DNA of 64,000 bases from Anaerolineae bacterium (GTDB lineage Bacteria; Chloroflexota; Anaerolineae; Anaerolineales; Anaerolineaceae), in NCBI GenBank assembly GCA_013178295.1, contig JABLWW010000004.1, positions 186,001 to 250,000 on the forward strand, read 5' to 3'. The position numbers and the translations under genes are program-made. Below, piece after piece: positions 16,567-25,902 of this stretch. Position 1 is the first letter of the stretch. Every line of letters begins with the position of its first letter. The notes under the pieces were generated by a model. It was given only the letters and a program-made list of their open reading frames with translations, did not search any database and was not told where the DNA came from.

Positions 16567-18963
16567 TCATCCCTCTGGTACAGTGATCTGGATGCTTGTT
16601 CCACGTTGCGGTAAAGAGTCAATAATCAATTCCCCCCCCCATTTCATAGTTCTTTCGCGCAAACCCTTCAAACCCAAGCCCTCCCTGACTTCCGCCTTGC
16701 TAAAGCCAACCCCATCATCTCTTACTTCCATAGAAACCTGACCGTCGGCTTCACTCAATGTAATCCATACCGTTTTTGCCCGGGCATGTTTGACGACGTT
16801 ATTTAACGCTTCCTGCGCCATATAGTAAAGGTCGTTTTCCAGTGCAACAGGAAGACGCCCGGTCAAATTGGAAATCAAGCGCACTTCCATCCCCGAACGC
16901 TGTTCGACTGTTTCCAATCGAAATTTCAATGCGCCAACCAGCCCCTCATTCTCAAGCACAGAGGGGCGCAATTCAAAAATCATAAGACGCATTTCCTTCA
17001 ACGCCTGATGGGCCGAGACAATCAACTGATCAATGTAACCAGTCGCCTGCTCCAGTCTGCCAGACTGCATATACTTTTTGCTGGCATCTGCATACAATAC
17101 CTGGCTGTATAACAATTGTGAAACCGAATCATGTAGATCGCGCGCAAGCCGCTGGCGCTCTTCAGCAATCGCGTTCTGTTCTGCCTCCTTACGAAGCCGG
17201 GCGTTTTCGATAGCAATCCCAACATGGTCTGCCACAGCCGAAAGCAGAATGGTATCTTCGCGGGTAAAAATTTGCGCCTCTGTACCCAGCAAACTGAAAA
17301 CACCCAAAACACCCTTTGCCCCGCGTATCGGCGAGGCAATCAACGCACAGTACCCCCCCTCACTGAGCGCAGCCACCTGCTCGAAGTGTACAGCCGGATC
17401 GGCATCCAACTGCTGGATAAGGACTGACTGGCTGCGCCCCACCAGCTTTTTCCACAACAAGGGAAAGTGGGGTAAAGCCTTCACCTCGCTTTGAATATCG
17501 GGGGATACATCAGCAGGGATCATCATGAAGCTTTGAGAAGCGGGGACATTATCGAAGATATGAACCGCGCCGATGCTCCCTTTCAACGTGGCAAGCACCA
17601 CCTGTAAAGATTGCAACAGCATTCTATCCATATTGGTGAACACAGCGGTTATCGAAGCCACGTTGTAGAGCGCAGAAAGCTCCTGAGTGCGGTCAGCGAC
17701 ACGCTGTTCCAGAGTAGCCAAAACCTTTTCAAGCTGAGCAGTGCGGTCGGCAACGGTTTTTTCCAGATGCTGACGATGCTCCTGAAGTTCTTGATACAAA
17801 CGTGCATTTTCAAGCGCCAGCGCCGCCTGAACACAGTACAGCGAAAGCAATTCACCATGACGAGGGGTGTAGAACCCCGCTTCACAGCAATCAAGCGAGA
17901 AAAAGGCAACTACTTCCTGCCGAACGAGGATGGGCGCTCCCACCCATGAGCGAATATGGCTCAGTCCTGCGACGTCAATCCACTCTTTGCTGTGTGTTAC
18001 GTCGGGGATAACAAGGGGTTTTTTGCTCTCAAGCATTCGAGATAACGTTGGTATTTCAGAGATATTCCACGTGATTCCAGAGATAGTCTGCACCGCCCGG
18101 CTGTTAAAACGATCATATCCCAGCCATCGTACTGGTCGGACTTGGAAACCCTCCACCATGAGGACACATCCGGAGTCATACGGAACAAGCCCTTTGAGCA
18201 ATTCCAGCAATTTGTCCAGAACGCGATTAAAATCCAGCGTGGCGCTCAGCGCAATACCAATTTTGCGCAACGTTTCAGCCACCTGACGGGCTTCGCGCTC
18301 TGCCTGCTCAATCCTTTTGCGTTTGGTGATATCACGCACAAAAGCCAAAATCGCCGGTTTATCTTCATAGCGCATGGTGCTGGCGTGTATCTCGACCACA
18401 ATCGAATGACCATCTCGGTGAACAATCGCATTCTCATGGCGAGTCGGCGCGGGTAAACCGGCACTGCGCTGAGCACTCCATTCCTGAAGTTCAATCCGCG
18501 CTCCCGGGGAAACAAAGTTTTCAATTGGTACACCGATAACATCCTGCTGCTCGTACCCCAGCATGGACAACATTTGCGGATTGCAGTAGCGAATGACGTT
18601 GTCCTGTAATATTAAGATGCCGTCAATTCCATTCTCCACAACACTACGGTACTTTTCCTCACTCTCCGAGAGTCTGGCAGCGCGCTCTTCTATTTGTGCT
18701 TCAAGCCGGGCATTCTTTTCGCTCAGCTCACTGATGCGGGTGATCAGTTGCCTGCACCGCTCCTGCAACTCGGGTACATTATCTGTCAAGAGAAATGCTT
18801 CATCGTCTTGCACACTTGCAACGTGTTGGCTGGCGCGAGGCTCTCTCCCCAAACGAGACATTACTTTCCATAGGTTTCTCAAGTGCTTGGACATGTAGGC
18901 AACGCTCTTGCGCTTCATCCAGATCAGCAAAGCAGTTACAGTCTGATTGTACGGTAATTGCAT
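16567..18963 (-). CDS. Sensor histidine kinase, PAS-GAF-GAF-HisKA_3-HATPase
   Basis: A 798-aa NarX-like kinase without transmembrane segments. An N-terminal coiled coil (about 70-110) leads into a PAS domain (105-225), GAF (245-390), a second long coiled coil (395-440), GAF (445-590), HisKA_3 with phospho-accepting His611 in ARDLHDSVSQLL, and a HATPase_c domain (690-798) with DDGVGF and GLGLKGLRER. It forms a classic pair with the adjacent LuxR-type regulator. The start is uncertain: ATG 18963 has no clear ribosome site, and further in-frame ATGs occur within the first 35 residues. Confidence 0.93.
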   Translation of the reverse strand: MQLPYNQTVTALLIWMKRKSVAYMSKHLRNLWKVMSRLGREPRASQHVASVQDDEAFLLTDNVPELQERCRQLITRISELSEKNARLEAQIEERAARLSESEEKYRSVVENGIDGILILQDNVIRYCNPQMLSMLGYEQQDVIGVPIENFVSPGARIELQEWSAQRSAGLPAPTRHENAIVHRDGHSIVVEIHASTMRYEDKPAILAFVRDITKRKRIEQAEREARQVAETLRKIGIALSATLDFNRVLDKLLELLKGLVPYDSGCVLMVEGFQVRPVRWLGYDRFNSRAVQTISGITWNISEIPTLSRMLESKKPLVIPDVTHSKEWIDVAGLSHIRSWVGAPILVRQEVVAFFSLDCCEAGFYTPRHGELLSLYCVQAALALENARLYQELQEHRQHLEKTVADRTAQLEKVLATLEQRVADRTQELSALYNVASITAVFTNMDRMLLQSLQVVLATLKGSIGAVHIFDNVPASQSFMMIPADVSPDIQSEVKALPHFPLLWKKLVGRSQSVLIQQLDADPAVHFEQVAALSEGGYCALIASPIRGAKGVLGVFSLLGTEAQIFTREDTILLSAVADHVGIAIENARLRKEAEQNAIAEERQRLARDLHDSVSQLLYSQVLYADASKKYMQSGRLEQATGYIDQLIVSAHQALKEMRLMIFELRPSVLENEGLVGALKFRLETVEQRSGMEVRLISNLTGRLPVALENDLYYMAQEALNNVVKHARAKTVWITLSEADGQVSMEVRDDGVGFSKAEVREGLGLKGLRERTMKWGGELIIDSLPQRGTSIQITVPEG

Positions 18964-18999
18964 TCAGCGGTCAAATAGGACAATGCCAATTCACACTCA

Positions 19000-19034
19000 A
19001 AAAAGTTGCCCCTTCCTGTGACAGGAAGGGGCAA
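19000..19034 (-). terminator. Rho-independent terminator after the rho-M23 peptidase operon
   Basis: Perfect 13-bp stem (19006-19018 with 19022-19034), 3-nt loop, followed on the minus strand by CTTTTTT. It lies 48 nt after the stop of the peptidase gene. Confidence 0.85.
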
Positions 19035-19081
19035 GATTGAGACTTCTCCTCCTCAGAATAAGCCTCAACAGATGCGCAGAT

Positions 19082-20185
19082 TTAATTCAGGACATACCAC
19101 GGGTTGATATAACCGCCATTGTAACGCACTTCAAAATGCAAGTGCGGGCCGGTAGAATTTCCAGTATTCCCCGTGCGCCCAATTAATTGCCCCTGCATTA
19201 CGCTCTGTCCACATTTGACATGAATCTCAGAAAGGTGCGCATAGAGGGTGTGATACCCATTGCCGTGATCAATCATAATCATCAGACCATAGCCTCCGCC
19301 AATGGAGCCCGCATAAACGACCAAACCACTGTCAGCCGCATACAACGGGGCGCCATCCGCTGCAGCAATATCAATCCCCAAATGCCCCGACCAGTAATCA
19401 TTACCGGAAATCGAACGGTTGGTGGTAGGCCAGATGAAACTGCCAGTGCCATACGCCCCGCCTGCTGGAAGATCACAGGCGCCAGGCCCCTTAATCGTGC
19501 GCGAAGCGCCAGCATTGGCGCGCCAGATGGTCGGCACCAGCCACTGGCGGTTCTCACGCCACCCGCCTGGGATCATGACGTAGGTACCCGGTTTGACTGT
19601 CGGGTTGGTCAGGTCCAGTTTATTGGGAGGATAAGAAAGAATATCCTTGGGTTTCACCTGGAAACGGTTGGCAACGCTCTCGATGGTATCTTTCTCTTCC
19701 CATTGATAATATACTCCATCTACTGGGGGTATCTTGAGCGTCATACCTATCGAAACCATGTTGGGGTTATCATTCAACTGGTCATAATTCGCCCACAGTA
19801 CGGTTTCGGGCTTTAATTTATAGGCGTTTGCAATCGAGAAAACCGAATCGCCCTTTTTGACTTTGTATTCCTCTATGTCTGTGCGCGCCCTCACGGGCAT
19901 GGTGGTCTGTGTATTCAAGCGGCGCGAAAGCCCCTCTACTCCAGAGGGAAGCGTCAGGGCAGGCAGGGCGGCCGTGTCACTGCTATCCGATGGTATCACC
20001 TCCGGACGAGCACCAGCGACCTCTGCCGCCTCGGCTGTTGAAGAAGAAGCCACCTGGAAGCGGTTGAATAACAGAAATACCATGAGGGAAAACAATAAAA
20101 CGGCAATCCCCCACGAAATTTTTGGCAACCAGACATCAAAAAAGTGGCTCCCCCTCTTCTCGCGATCAACAAATTCCTGTTTCAC
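19082..20185 (-). CDS. Membrane-anchored LysM-M23 peptidase (cell-wall endopeptidase)
   Basis: A 367-aa envelope protein: a short cytoplasmic N-terminus, one transmembrane anchor (about 28-46), a linker, a LysM repeat at about 105-152 (EYKVKKGDSVFSIANAY) and a second LysM-like segment at 160-205, then an M23 lysostaphin-type domain (about 255-367) with zinc ligands in GHLGID and HLHFEV. It would cleave peptide cross-links or bind peptidoglycan-like material. Anaerolineae cell walls are poorly defined, so the substrate is open. Starts with GTG overlapping the rho stop (GTGA), with GGAGG 4 nt upstream, so translation is coupled to rho. A terminator follows. Confidence 0.92.
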   Translation of the reverse strand: MKQEFVDREKRGSHFFDVWLPKISWGIAVLLFSLMVFLLFNRFQVASSSTAEAAEVAGARPEVIPSDSSDTAALPALTLPSGVEGLSRRLNTQTTMPVRARTDIEEYKVKKGDSVFSIANAYKLKPETVLWANYDQLNDNPNMVSIGMTLKIPPVDGVYYQWEEKDTIESVANRFQVKPKDILSYPPNKLDLTNPTVKPGTYVMIPGGWRENRQWLVPTIWRANAGASRTIKGPGACDLPAGGAYGTGSFIWPTTNRSISGNDYWSGHLGIDIAAADGAPLYAADSGLVVYAGSIGGGYGLMIMIDHGNGYHTLYAHLSEIHVKCGQSVMQGQLIGRTGNTGNSTGPHLHFEVRYNGGYINPWYVLN

Positions 20186-21456
20186 ATATCCTCCGTTAAG
20201 GATTCCAAAAACTCAAGGTTATTTTTGGTCTTTGCCATACGCTGCAAAATTGCCTCAGTAGCTACCGCCGGGTCCATACCGGCGCCTTGGGGAACCTGCC
20301 CTATCATCTGCAAGTACATACGGCGCATCAACCAAATGCGCGGCAAAAGATCAGGACCCAGCAACAGGTCTTCGCGGCGGGTAGACGAGCGCTCAATGTC
20401 AATCGCGGGGAATATCCTGCGCTCTTGCAGACGCCGTGAAAGGTGCAGTTCCATGTTGCCAGTGCCCTTAAACTCTTCATAAACCACGTCGTCAAGACGC
20501 GAGCCGGTGTCAATCAAGGCCGTCGCAATGATGGTCAGCGACCCACCCTCTTCCAGGTTGCGCGCCGCGCCAAAAAAGCGCTTAGGGGGGTAGAGCGCCG
20601 AAGGATCCATACCGCCAGACAGCGTGCGCCCTGACGGGTTAACCACCAGGTTATATGCCCGCGCCAGACGGGTAAGCGAGTCCATCAAGATGACGACATC
20701 ACGCCCAACTTCCACCAGACGCTTTGCCCTTTCCAGGGTGATCTCAGCGGTGCGCACGTGAGAAGTAACTGGTTCATCGAACGTAGATGCCACTACTTCT
20801 GCATCTACTGAGCGATCCATATCGGTTACCTCTTCGGGGCGTTCGCCGATCAGCGCAATGATCAAATGTGTTTCCGGGCTGCGGGTAGAAATTGCATTGG
20901 CAATTTGCTTAAGGATGGTGGTTTTGCCTGCCTTCGGCGGCGAGACAATCATGCCGCGCTGCCCTCTGCCAATCGGCGCCACCAGATTAATCACCCGCGT
21001 CGAAAGAATCTCCGGGCTGGTTTCCAGATCAAAGCGTTTGTCCGGGAAGATAGGAGTCAGGTTTTCGAAGTTGGGGCGGTTTTGCGCCTCTTCCGGGCTA
21101 AGCCCGTTGACGCTTTCGACTTTGAGCAAGCCGTAGTGCCGTTCCGATTCGCGCGGTGGTCGCACATGTCCAATCACCATATCCCCGCTGCGCAGATCAT
21201 AACGGCGCAGCTGCGCCTGTGATACATACACATCTTCCACGCCCACCTGATAGTTGGTGCGCAGAAAACCAATACCCTCGTTCATAATTTCGAGGATACC
21301 GCCACGCACTTCCAGCCCCTCATGCTCGGCTTCAACCTGGCGAATGCGAATCAGCAAATTCTCCTTTTTCAGCCGCGCTGCATTAGGTATTCCTAATGCC
21401 TTTGCCTTGTCGCGCAATGCGGCTAAGGGCAAGTTTTCAAGTTCGAGGATGTTCAT
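20182..21456 (-). CDS. rho: Transcription termination factor Rho
   Basis: ATP-dependent RNA translocase that ends transcription; hexameric. The 424-aa protein has the N-terminal Rho_N helices (ALRDKAKALGI), the RNA-binding cold-shock-like domain (GILEIMNEGIGFLR, YVSQAQLRRYDLRSGD), Walker A PPKAGKTT, Walker B (VVILMDSLTRLARA), and the R-loop/Q-loop region with LSGGMDPSALYPPKRFFGAARN. No large insertion is present, unlike many actinobacterial Rho proteins. The start is preceded by AGAG plus AAGG. A consensus promoter is 170 nt upstream, giving a long leader as expected if rho is autoregulated. Confidence 0.97.
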   Translation of the reverse strand: MNILELENLPLAALRDKAKALGIPNAARLKKENLLIRIRQVEAEHEGLEVRGGILEIMNEGIGFLRTNYQVGVEDVYVSQAQLRRYDLRSGDMVIGHVRPPRESERHYGLLKVESVNGLSPEEAQNRPNFENLTPIFPDKRFDLETSPEILSTRVINLVAPIGRGQRGMIVSPPKAGKTTILKQIANAISTRSPETHLIIALIGERPEEVTDMDRSVDAEVVASTFDEPVTSHVRTAEITLERAKRLVEVGRDVVILMDSLTRLARAYNLVVNPSGRTLSGGMDPSALYPPKRFFGAARNLEEGGSLTIIATALIDTGSRLDDVVYEEFKGTGNMELHLSRRLQERRIFPAIDIERSSTRREDLLLGPDLLPRIWLMRRMYLQMIGQVPQGAGMDPAVATEAILQRMAKTKNNLEFLESLTEDM

Positions 21457-21631
21457 TGCCTTGATCTCTTTGATAAGATGATATCAGTGATTGATACAGT
21501 CAGGAAATATCCACACCTGTCTTACAGGCTACTATTCTTTCGGGATCATTGAACCATCTTGGGAATGGGTGCTTCCTTGTGCTGCTCTACAGCCTCTGAG
21601 CAAAGGAAGTATCTTCTCTAACGATGAGGTC

Positions 21632-21660
21632 ATTATAGCATGTATCAAAAAATCGTGCAA
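21632..21660 (-). promoter_or_regulatory. rho promoter with a long leader
   Basis: Minus strand: TTGCAC (21655-21660), 17-nt spacer, perfect TATAAT (21632-21637). Predicted start near 21625, so about 170 nt of leader precede the rho ATG. The rest of the 295-bp gap between rho and the Mrp gene holds no gene; an imperfect stem-loop (CTTCCTTTGCT with AGCAGCACAAGGAAG) lies early in the leader. Confidence 0.65.
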
Positions 21661-21751
21661 GTTTTGGTACAACCGCAGCATTTCAGCCCTTTGCATACCG
21701 TATACCAAAAGCAGCTGTAATGAGACTTGCGACAAGCTGTTGCCGAACAGG

Positions 21752-22798
21752 TTATACGTTAACTAGAATCTTCTCGACCAGTTCGTCAATCTCCGTCAGG
21801 TGGGCTTCCTCAACCCTGCCGGCATCACATAGTGCGGCAATCTGTGGGTCAATTGGCAGCGTCGCCAATATCGGCGCTCCAGCTGCGGCAGCAAGCTCGC
21901 CAGCATGGCTGGAACCAAAAATGTAGTGCGGGTTGCCGGTATCTGGGCAGCGGTAGTACCCCATATTCTCTACCACGCCCAGAATGGGAACTTTCAACTG
22001 CTGTATCATGCTGACCGCCTTACGCACAACCATTGCCGAGAGACTTTGCGGTGTGGTGACGAGAATAACATCATTGACTGGTATTTCCTGCAATACACTG
22101 AGAGCGGCATCTGAAGTGCCCGGCGGCAGATCAACAAGAAGATAATCCAGTTTGCCCCACAAGGCATCATTCCAAAACTGACGGATGGCGCCAGAGATCA
22201 TCGGCCCGCGCCAGATAACTGCCACGCCCTCATCACGCAGAAGAAGATTGATGGAAACCACACGAATACCGCCAGGCGTTACGGCAGGCAGAAAACCCTG
22301 TTCAGAGGCGCGCAGCCCGCCAGCAGGCAGGGCAAACAACTTGGGGATGCTCGGACCGGTAATATCAGCATCGAGAACGCCCACCCGCTGACCCTGCCGG
22401 GTCAGCGCGACCGCCAGCAGAGCCGTCACCGAAGATTTTCCCACCCCTCCCTTGCCGCTCATGACTGCAATGATGCGTTTGATATGATTGAATTGGTTTA
22501 ATCGGGGAAGGTTGGGGGTTCCTTTTGCAAAAACCGCCTTGCGCTCTTCCTCAGTCATCGTCCCCATTGTGATAGATACCTCTGTGACACCCTGAAGCAC
22601 CGTCAGCGCTGCACGGGCATCGGCCGCAATTTTATCTCTTAACGGGCAAGTGGGGATGGTCAAAGCCAACGTAAAGGACACCCGCCCATCCTCGTCAAAC
22701 TGCAAATCGCGCACCATCCCCAGTTCCACAATGCTGCGTCCAAGCTCAGGATCAATCACCTGAGCTAATGCACCCAAAATGCGTTCTTTTGAAAGCAT
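21752..22798 (-). CDS. Mrp/ApbC-type P-loop ATPase, iron-sulfur cluster carrier
   Basis: A 348-aa protein that would carry or assemble Fe-S clusters for target enzymes. Residues 1-85 are a MIP18/DUF59 domain (IDPELGRSIVELGMV), then the deviant Walker A SGKGGVGKSS near 111-120 and the LVDLPPGTSD motif. In most relatives a CPxC pair binds the cluster; here it reads CPDTG, so only the first Cys is present, and the cluster-binding mode may differ. Start 22798 has GGAGAG upstream; the open frame continues upstream into the tRNA gene, so longer starts are excluded. Confidence 0.9.
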   Translation of the reverse strand: MLSKERILGALAQVIDPELGRSIVELGMVRDLQFDEDGRVSFTLALTIPTCPLRDKIAADARAALTVLQGVTEVSITMGTMTEEERKAVFAKGTPNLPRLNQFNHIKRIIAVMSGKGGVGKSSVTALLAVALTRQGQRVGVLDADITGPSIPKLFALPAGGLRASEQGFLPAVTPGGIRVVSINLLLRDEGVAVIWRGPMISGAIRQFWNDALWGKLDYLLVDLPPGTSDAALSVLQEIPVNDVILVTTPQSLSAMVVRKAVSMIQQLKVPILGVVENMGYYRCPDTGNPHYIFGSSHAGELAAAAGAPILATLPIDPQIAALCDAGRVEEAHLTEIDELVEKILVNV

Positions 22799-22866
22799 GA
22801 TCTCTCCATTCCAATAAAGCTGCACTCTTGACGTCAAGTGCGCACTCCGATTATACTCGATGTTGC

Positions 22867-22940
22867 CGGGGTGTAGCGCAGTCGGCCAGCGCACCGCGTT
22901 TGGGACGCGGGGGTCGGCGGTTCAAGTCCGCCCACCCCGA
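22867..22940 (+). tRNA. tRNA-Pro (anticodon TGG)
   Basis: A 74-nt cloverleaf: acceptor arms CGGGGTG (22867-22873) and CACCCCG (22933-22939) with discriminator A22940; anticodon stem CCGCG/CGCGG around loop TTTGGGA, giving anticodon TGG; T-arm with GTTCAAG. The C1-G72 pair is typical of bacterial tRNA-Pro. CCA is not encoded. Confidence 0.95.
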
Positions 22941-22953
22941 CTCTCTTTTGAAT

Positions 22954-23271
22954 ATGTTCTTCAAGAAAAAATACGACGGAATCATTGAGGCGGTACGCTA
23001 TAACCCGGACGGGCTTTTGGTTCAAGCCAGGGTATATGAGCGGATAGGTTCAACATTCACAGACCGCTTGCTACTCAGCCGTCAGGAGTTGGTAGAGCGT
23101 ATCAAGTCGGGGAAACGATTTATGATTGGACAGCGAAAGCCCTTCCTGGCAGGCAGTTTTGAAACCGGCGCAGAGGTGCGCCTGAACAGCAAAGCCGGTA
23201 AACTATGGCTATCCACCAGCATAGACTCCACGGAGGAACGCGATATGCTGCAGGGGGCGCCGCTATTTTGA
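22954..23271 (+). CDS. Small conserved-looking hypothetical protein, 105 aa
   Basis: A 105-aa soluble basic/mixed protein that I do not assign to a family. It begins MFFKKKYDGIIEAVRY and is predicted mainly beta, with segments VQARVYERIG and LLLSRQELVERI; it has no signal peptide, membrane helix or metal motif. The ATG at 22954 is only 14 nt after the end of tRNA-Pro and has no Shine-Dalgarno, so its message is probably released by tRNA 3' processing or starts almost at the codon. The glycosyltransferase gene follows 19 nt later. Codon use resembles the neighbours, so it is likely a real gene. Confidence 0.65.
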   Translation: MFFKKKYDGIIEAVRYNPDGLLVQARVYERIGSTFTDRLLLSRQELVERIKSGKRFMIGQRKPFLAGSFETGAEVRLNSKAGKLWLSTSIDSTEERDMLQGAPLF

Positions 23272-23290
23272 AAACAGATAAGCAGAAACC

Positions 23291-24037
23291 GTGAATACTC
23301 CCTTCCTCTCCATCATCATTCCGGCACATAATGAGGAGAAGCGCCTGCCTGCAACGCTAAAAAAGATACAGGCTTTCCTCGAGACACAACCTTATCGCGC
23401 CGAAGTGCTGGTTGTCGAAAACGGCAGCCATGACCGCACATGGGAGGTCGCCCAGTCATTCACAAAGGAAATGCCCTGCTTGCGCGCTGTCCACGAAACG
23501 CAGCGCGGCAAAGGGCTTGCCGTGCGGCGCGGAATGCTGGAAGCGCGCGGGGAATACCGCTTTTTCGCAGATGCTGACCTTTCCATGCCTATCGAAGAAG
23601 TTAACCGCTTTATCCCGCCAGCACTACCGACAGTGGAGGTCGCAATCGCCTCGCGGGAAGCCCCCGGCGCAGTGCGCTATGACGAACCCGCTTACCGCCA
23701 TCTGATTGGCAGAATATTCAACAGCATGGTGCGCTGGACGGCGTTACCCGGTTTGCAGGATACCCAATGCGGGTTCAAGTGCTTTCGCGGCGATGTGGCT
23801 GAGCGTGTGTTTCCACTGCAGACATTTCCGGGGATGTCCTTCGATGTCGAAGTATTATTTATCGCCCGCCGCATGGGATATCAGATCATCGAAATCCCCA
23901 TTCCCTGGTACTTTGACCCCGACAGCCGGGTGCGTCTGATAGACGATTCACTGCGCATGGCAATTGACCTGTTGACCATCCAGCGCAATGCACGCCGGGG
24001 GTTATATGACGCACCGCCCAAGTCAACCGCTGCCTGA
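23291..24037 (+). CDS. Family 2 glycosyltransferase (dolichyl/polyprenyl-phosphate sugar transferase type)
   Basis: A 248-aa GT-A enzyme likely to add a sugar from a nucleotide donor to a polyprenyl phosphate or similar acceptor. The N-terminal strand SIIIPAHNEEKRLP, the donor site VENGSHDRT and the metal-binding DADLS at residues 94-98 are present, with QRGKGLAVRRGM and the acceptor-side GLQDTQCGFKCFR segment typical of dolichol-phosphate glucosyltransferases. No membrane domain, unlike many polyprenyl transferases. GTG start. Its 3' end overlaps rnhB by 32 nt. Confidence 0.88.
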   Translation: MNTPFLSIIIPAHNEEKRLPATLKKIQAFLETQPYRAEVLVVENGSHDRTWEVAQSFTKEMPCLRAVHETQRGKGLAVRRGMLEARGEYRFFADADLSMPIEEVNRFIPPALPTVEVAIASREAPGAVRYDEPAYRHLIGRIFNSMVRWTALPGLQDTQCGFKCFRGDVAERVFPLQTFPGMSFDVEVLFIARRMGYQIIEIPIPWYFDPDSRVRLIDDSLRMAIDLLTIQRNARRGLYDAPPKSTAA

Positions 24038-24662
24038 TCTCGATTTTGAGCTTGCCCTTTGGCAACATGGTCTGACAGACATCGCCGGGCTGGATGAAGC
24101 TGGGCGTGGCGCATGGGCTGGACCCGTCGCCGCGGCAGCTGTCATTTTGCCGCCTGACAGAGAGCTTCTCCACCGCCTGCACGGGGTACGCGACTCGAAA
24201 CAGATGACCGCAGCGCAACGCGGCATTTGGGCCGCCGAAATCCAGCGCGCGGCAAAGTATTGGGCAGTTGGTTTTTCCTCCCACAGAGAAATCGATCAAT
24301 TTGGCATTCTGCCAGCCACCCGTCTGGCAATGGCGCGCGCGCTGGCACAGCTCAGCATCACACCCGCACATCTGTTGCTGGATGCTGTGTGTCTAAACGA
24401 TGACCCAACGCCGCAAACCATTTTAATTAAGGGCGATCAGCGCTGTCTAAGCATCGCCGCAGCATCCATTCTGGCAAAGACGGCGCGCGATGCGCTGATG
24501 ATTACATACAGCACAACCTACCCGGGCTATGGTTTTGAATATCATAAAGGCTATGGGACAAGAAAGCATCAGGCAGCTTTAGACAGGTTAGGCATCTGCG
24601 AGATACACCGCCTGTCCTACCAGCCAATCCAGAAACGCCTTACACAGTCTCAGGAGAGATAA
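24006..24662 (+). CDS. rnhB: Ribonuclease HII
   Basis: Removes RNA from RNA/DNA hybrids, including single misincorporated ribonucleotides. The 218-aa protein has the type 2 signature GLDEAGRGAWAGP with catalytic Asp30 and Glu31, the DSKQMTAAQR helix, an LLLDAV strand with the third acid, and IKGDQRCLSIAAASILAK with the fourth. Start ATG 24006 (MTHRPSQ) is preceded by GGGGG; a GTG/ATG further upstream would lengthen the overlap with the glycosyltransferase. It overlaps the 3' end of glgC by 23 nt on the opposite strand. Confidence 0.95.
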   Translation: MTHRPSQPLPDLDFELALWQHGLTDIAGLDEAGRGAWAGPVAAAAVILPPDRELLHRLHGVRDSKQMTAAQRGIWAAEIQRAAKYWAVGFSSHREIDQFGILPATRLAMARALAQLSITPAHLLLDAVCLNDDPTPQTILIKGDQRCLSIAAASILAKTARDALMITYSTTYPGYGFEYHKGYGTRKHQAALDRLGICEIHRLSYQPIQKRLTQSQER

Positions 24663-25902
24663 TTGTCCCGTGCGGGATCACAGCATTTTTGGGAATGACA
24701 ACGATACCATCCCGCACCACCCAGTTATCGCCGTCGAGGTCTGTGCCGCGCGGGAATGGGCGAATGACAACATCGCTCCCCAAACGGGCATTCTTATCAA
24801 TGATTGCTCCTTCAATACTGCAATTGCTACCAATTCCCAGAGGGATATCCGCGCCACCAAGCGCAGGGCGCTGGTAATAATCCGATCCCATCAGGACACT
24901 ATCCGCAATATGCACACCGCTTTGTATCTGACTGCGCAAGCCAACCACCGAATGATAAATGTGGGCGTTGATAATACGACAGCCCTCCGCCATCAGCACA
25001 TGCTCGATGACACTGTTTTCGATCACAGACCCAGGAAGAAAGCGTGGGTTGGTGTAGATAGGCCTTTCCGGATCAAAAAAGTTGAACTTTGCATCCGGCA
25101 AAGTTAGTGCCAGGTTAGTCTCATAAAACGAACGGATTGTCCCAATATCCTCCCAGTAGTCGTCAAAGTCAAAGCCAAAGACATTGTACACATTGATAGC
25201 ATGTGGGATAACGTTTTTGCCAAAATCCTGGAAGGTTGTGCTTTCCAACAGGTCTACCAGCACCTGCGTATTGAACATATAAATCCCCATCGAGCCAAGA
25301 TAGGGACGCTGAGGGTCTTCACGGCTGATAAGCTCCGCCAGCAAACGGGGGTCTGTAGGCTTTTCAGCAAACTTATTGATACGCAGACTCTCCTCGCGTT
25401 TGAGGATGCCAAAACGCGCCGCATCCTGCACAGCAACAGGCTGAACGGCAATGGTGATATCCGCCTCTGTCTCCCAATGAAAACGCGCCATGGACGCATA
25501 ATCCATGCGGTAGAGATGATCACCTGCAAGAATCAAAACATATTGCGCCCGCGTTGAGAGAATCTCAAACAATTGTTTGCGCACAGCATCCGCCGTACCC
25601 TGATACCAGTCAGTGTTACGCACCGTTTGCTCCGCAGCCCAGATCTGCACCCAGCCGCGATGAAAGGCATCAAAATTATACGTATGGGCGATGTGGCGGT
25701 GCAGAGAGACAGAGTTAAACTGCGTCAGCACTGCAATACGAAACAGGTTGGAGTTGATGCAATTGCTGATCGGGATATCAATCAGGCGATATTTCCCCGC
25801 TATTGGCACTGCCGGTTTTGAGCGTTGCTGTGTCAGGGGATACAACCTGGCGCCAACCCCGCCGCCCAAAATTACTGCCAGAACGTTGTCCAGTGTCGGC
25901 AT
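24640..25902 (-). CDS. glgC: Glucose-1-phosphate adenylyltransferase (ADP-glucose pyrophosphorylase)
   Basis: Makes ADP-glucose from glucose-1-phosphate and ATP, the committed step of bacterial glycogen synthesis. The 420-aa protein has the N-terminal nucleotide-binding GGGVGARLYPLTQQRSKPAVP (split as GGGVGARLYPLT and RSKPAVP), the ILAGDHLYRMDY segment, FAEKP sugar-phosphate site and a C-terminal left-handed beta-helix with hexapeptide repeats. The N-terminal PLTQQRSKPAVP is also the region that binds allosteric effectors. GGAAGG precedes the ATG. No other glycogen genes are in the window. Confidence 0.94.
   Translation of the reverse strand: MPTLDNVLAVILGGGVGARLYPLTQQRSKPAVPIAGKYRLIDIPISNCINSNLFRIAVLTQFNSVSLHRHIAHTYNFDAFHRGWVQIWAAEQTVRNTDWYQGTADAVRKQLFEILSTRAQYVLILAGDHLYRMDYASMARFHWETEADITIAVQPVAVQDAARFGILKREESLRINKFAEKPTDPRLLAELISREDPQRPYLGSMGIYMFNTQVLVDLLESTTFQDFGKNVIPHAINVYNVFGFDFDDYWEDIGTIRSFYETNLALTLPDAKFNFFDPERPIYTNPRFLPGSVIENSVIEHVLMAEGCRIINAHIYHSVVGLRSQIQSGVHIADSVLMGSDYYQRPALGGADIPLGIGSNCSIEGAIIDKNARLGSDVVIRPFPRGTDLDGDNWVVRDGIVVIPKNAVIPHGTIISPETV

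Noticed and set aside
21457-21631. Rho leader as a riboswitch or T-box
   Set aside because: No T-box consensus, no known riboswitch core and no terminator/antiterminator pair could be recognised; left as a long leader.
22799-22894. Longer N-terminus for the Mrp protein
   Set aside because: The extra 32 codons run into the antisense of tRNA-Pro, and a good ribosome site sits before the ATG at 22798.
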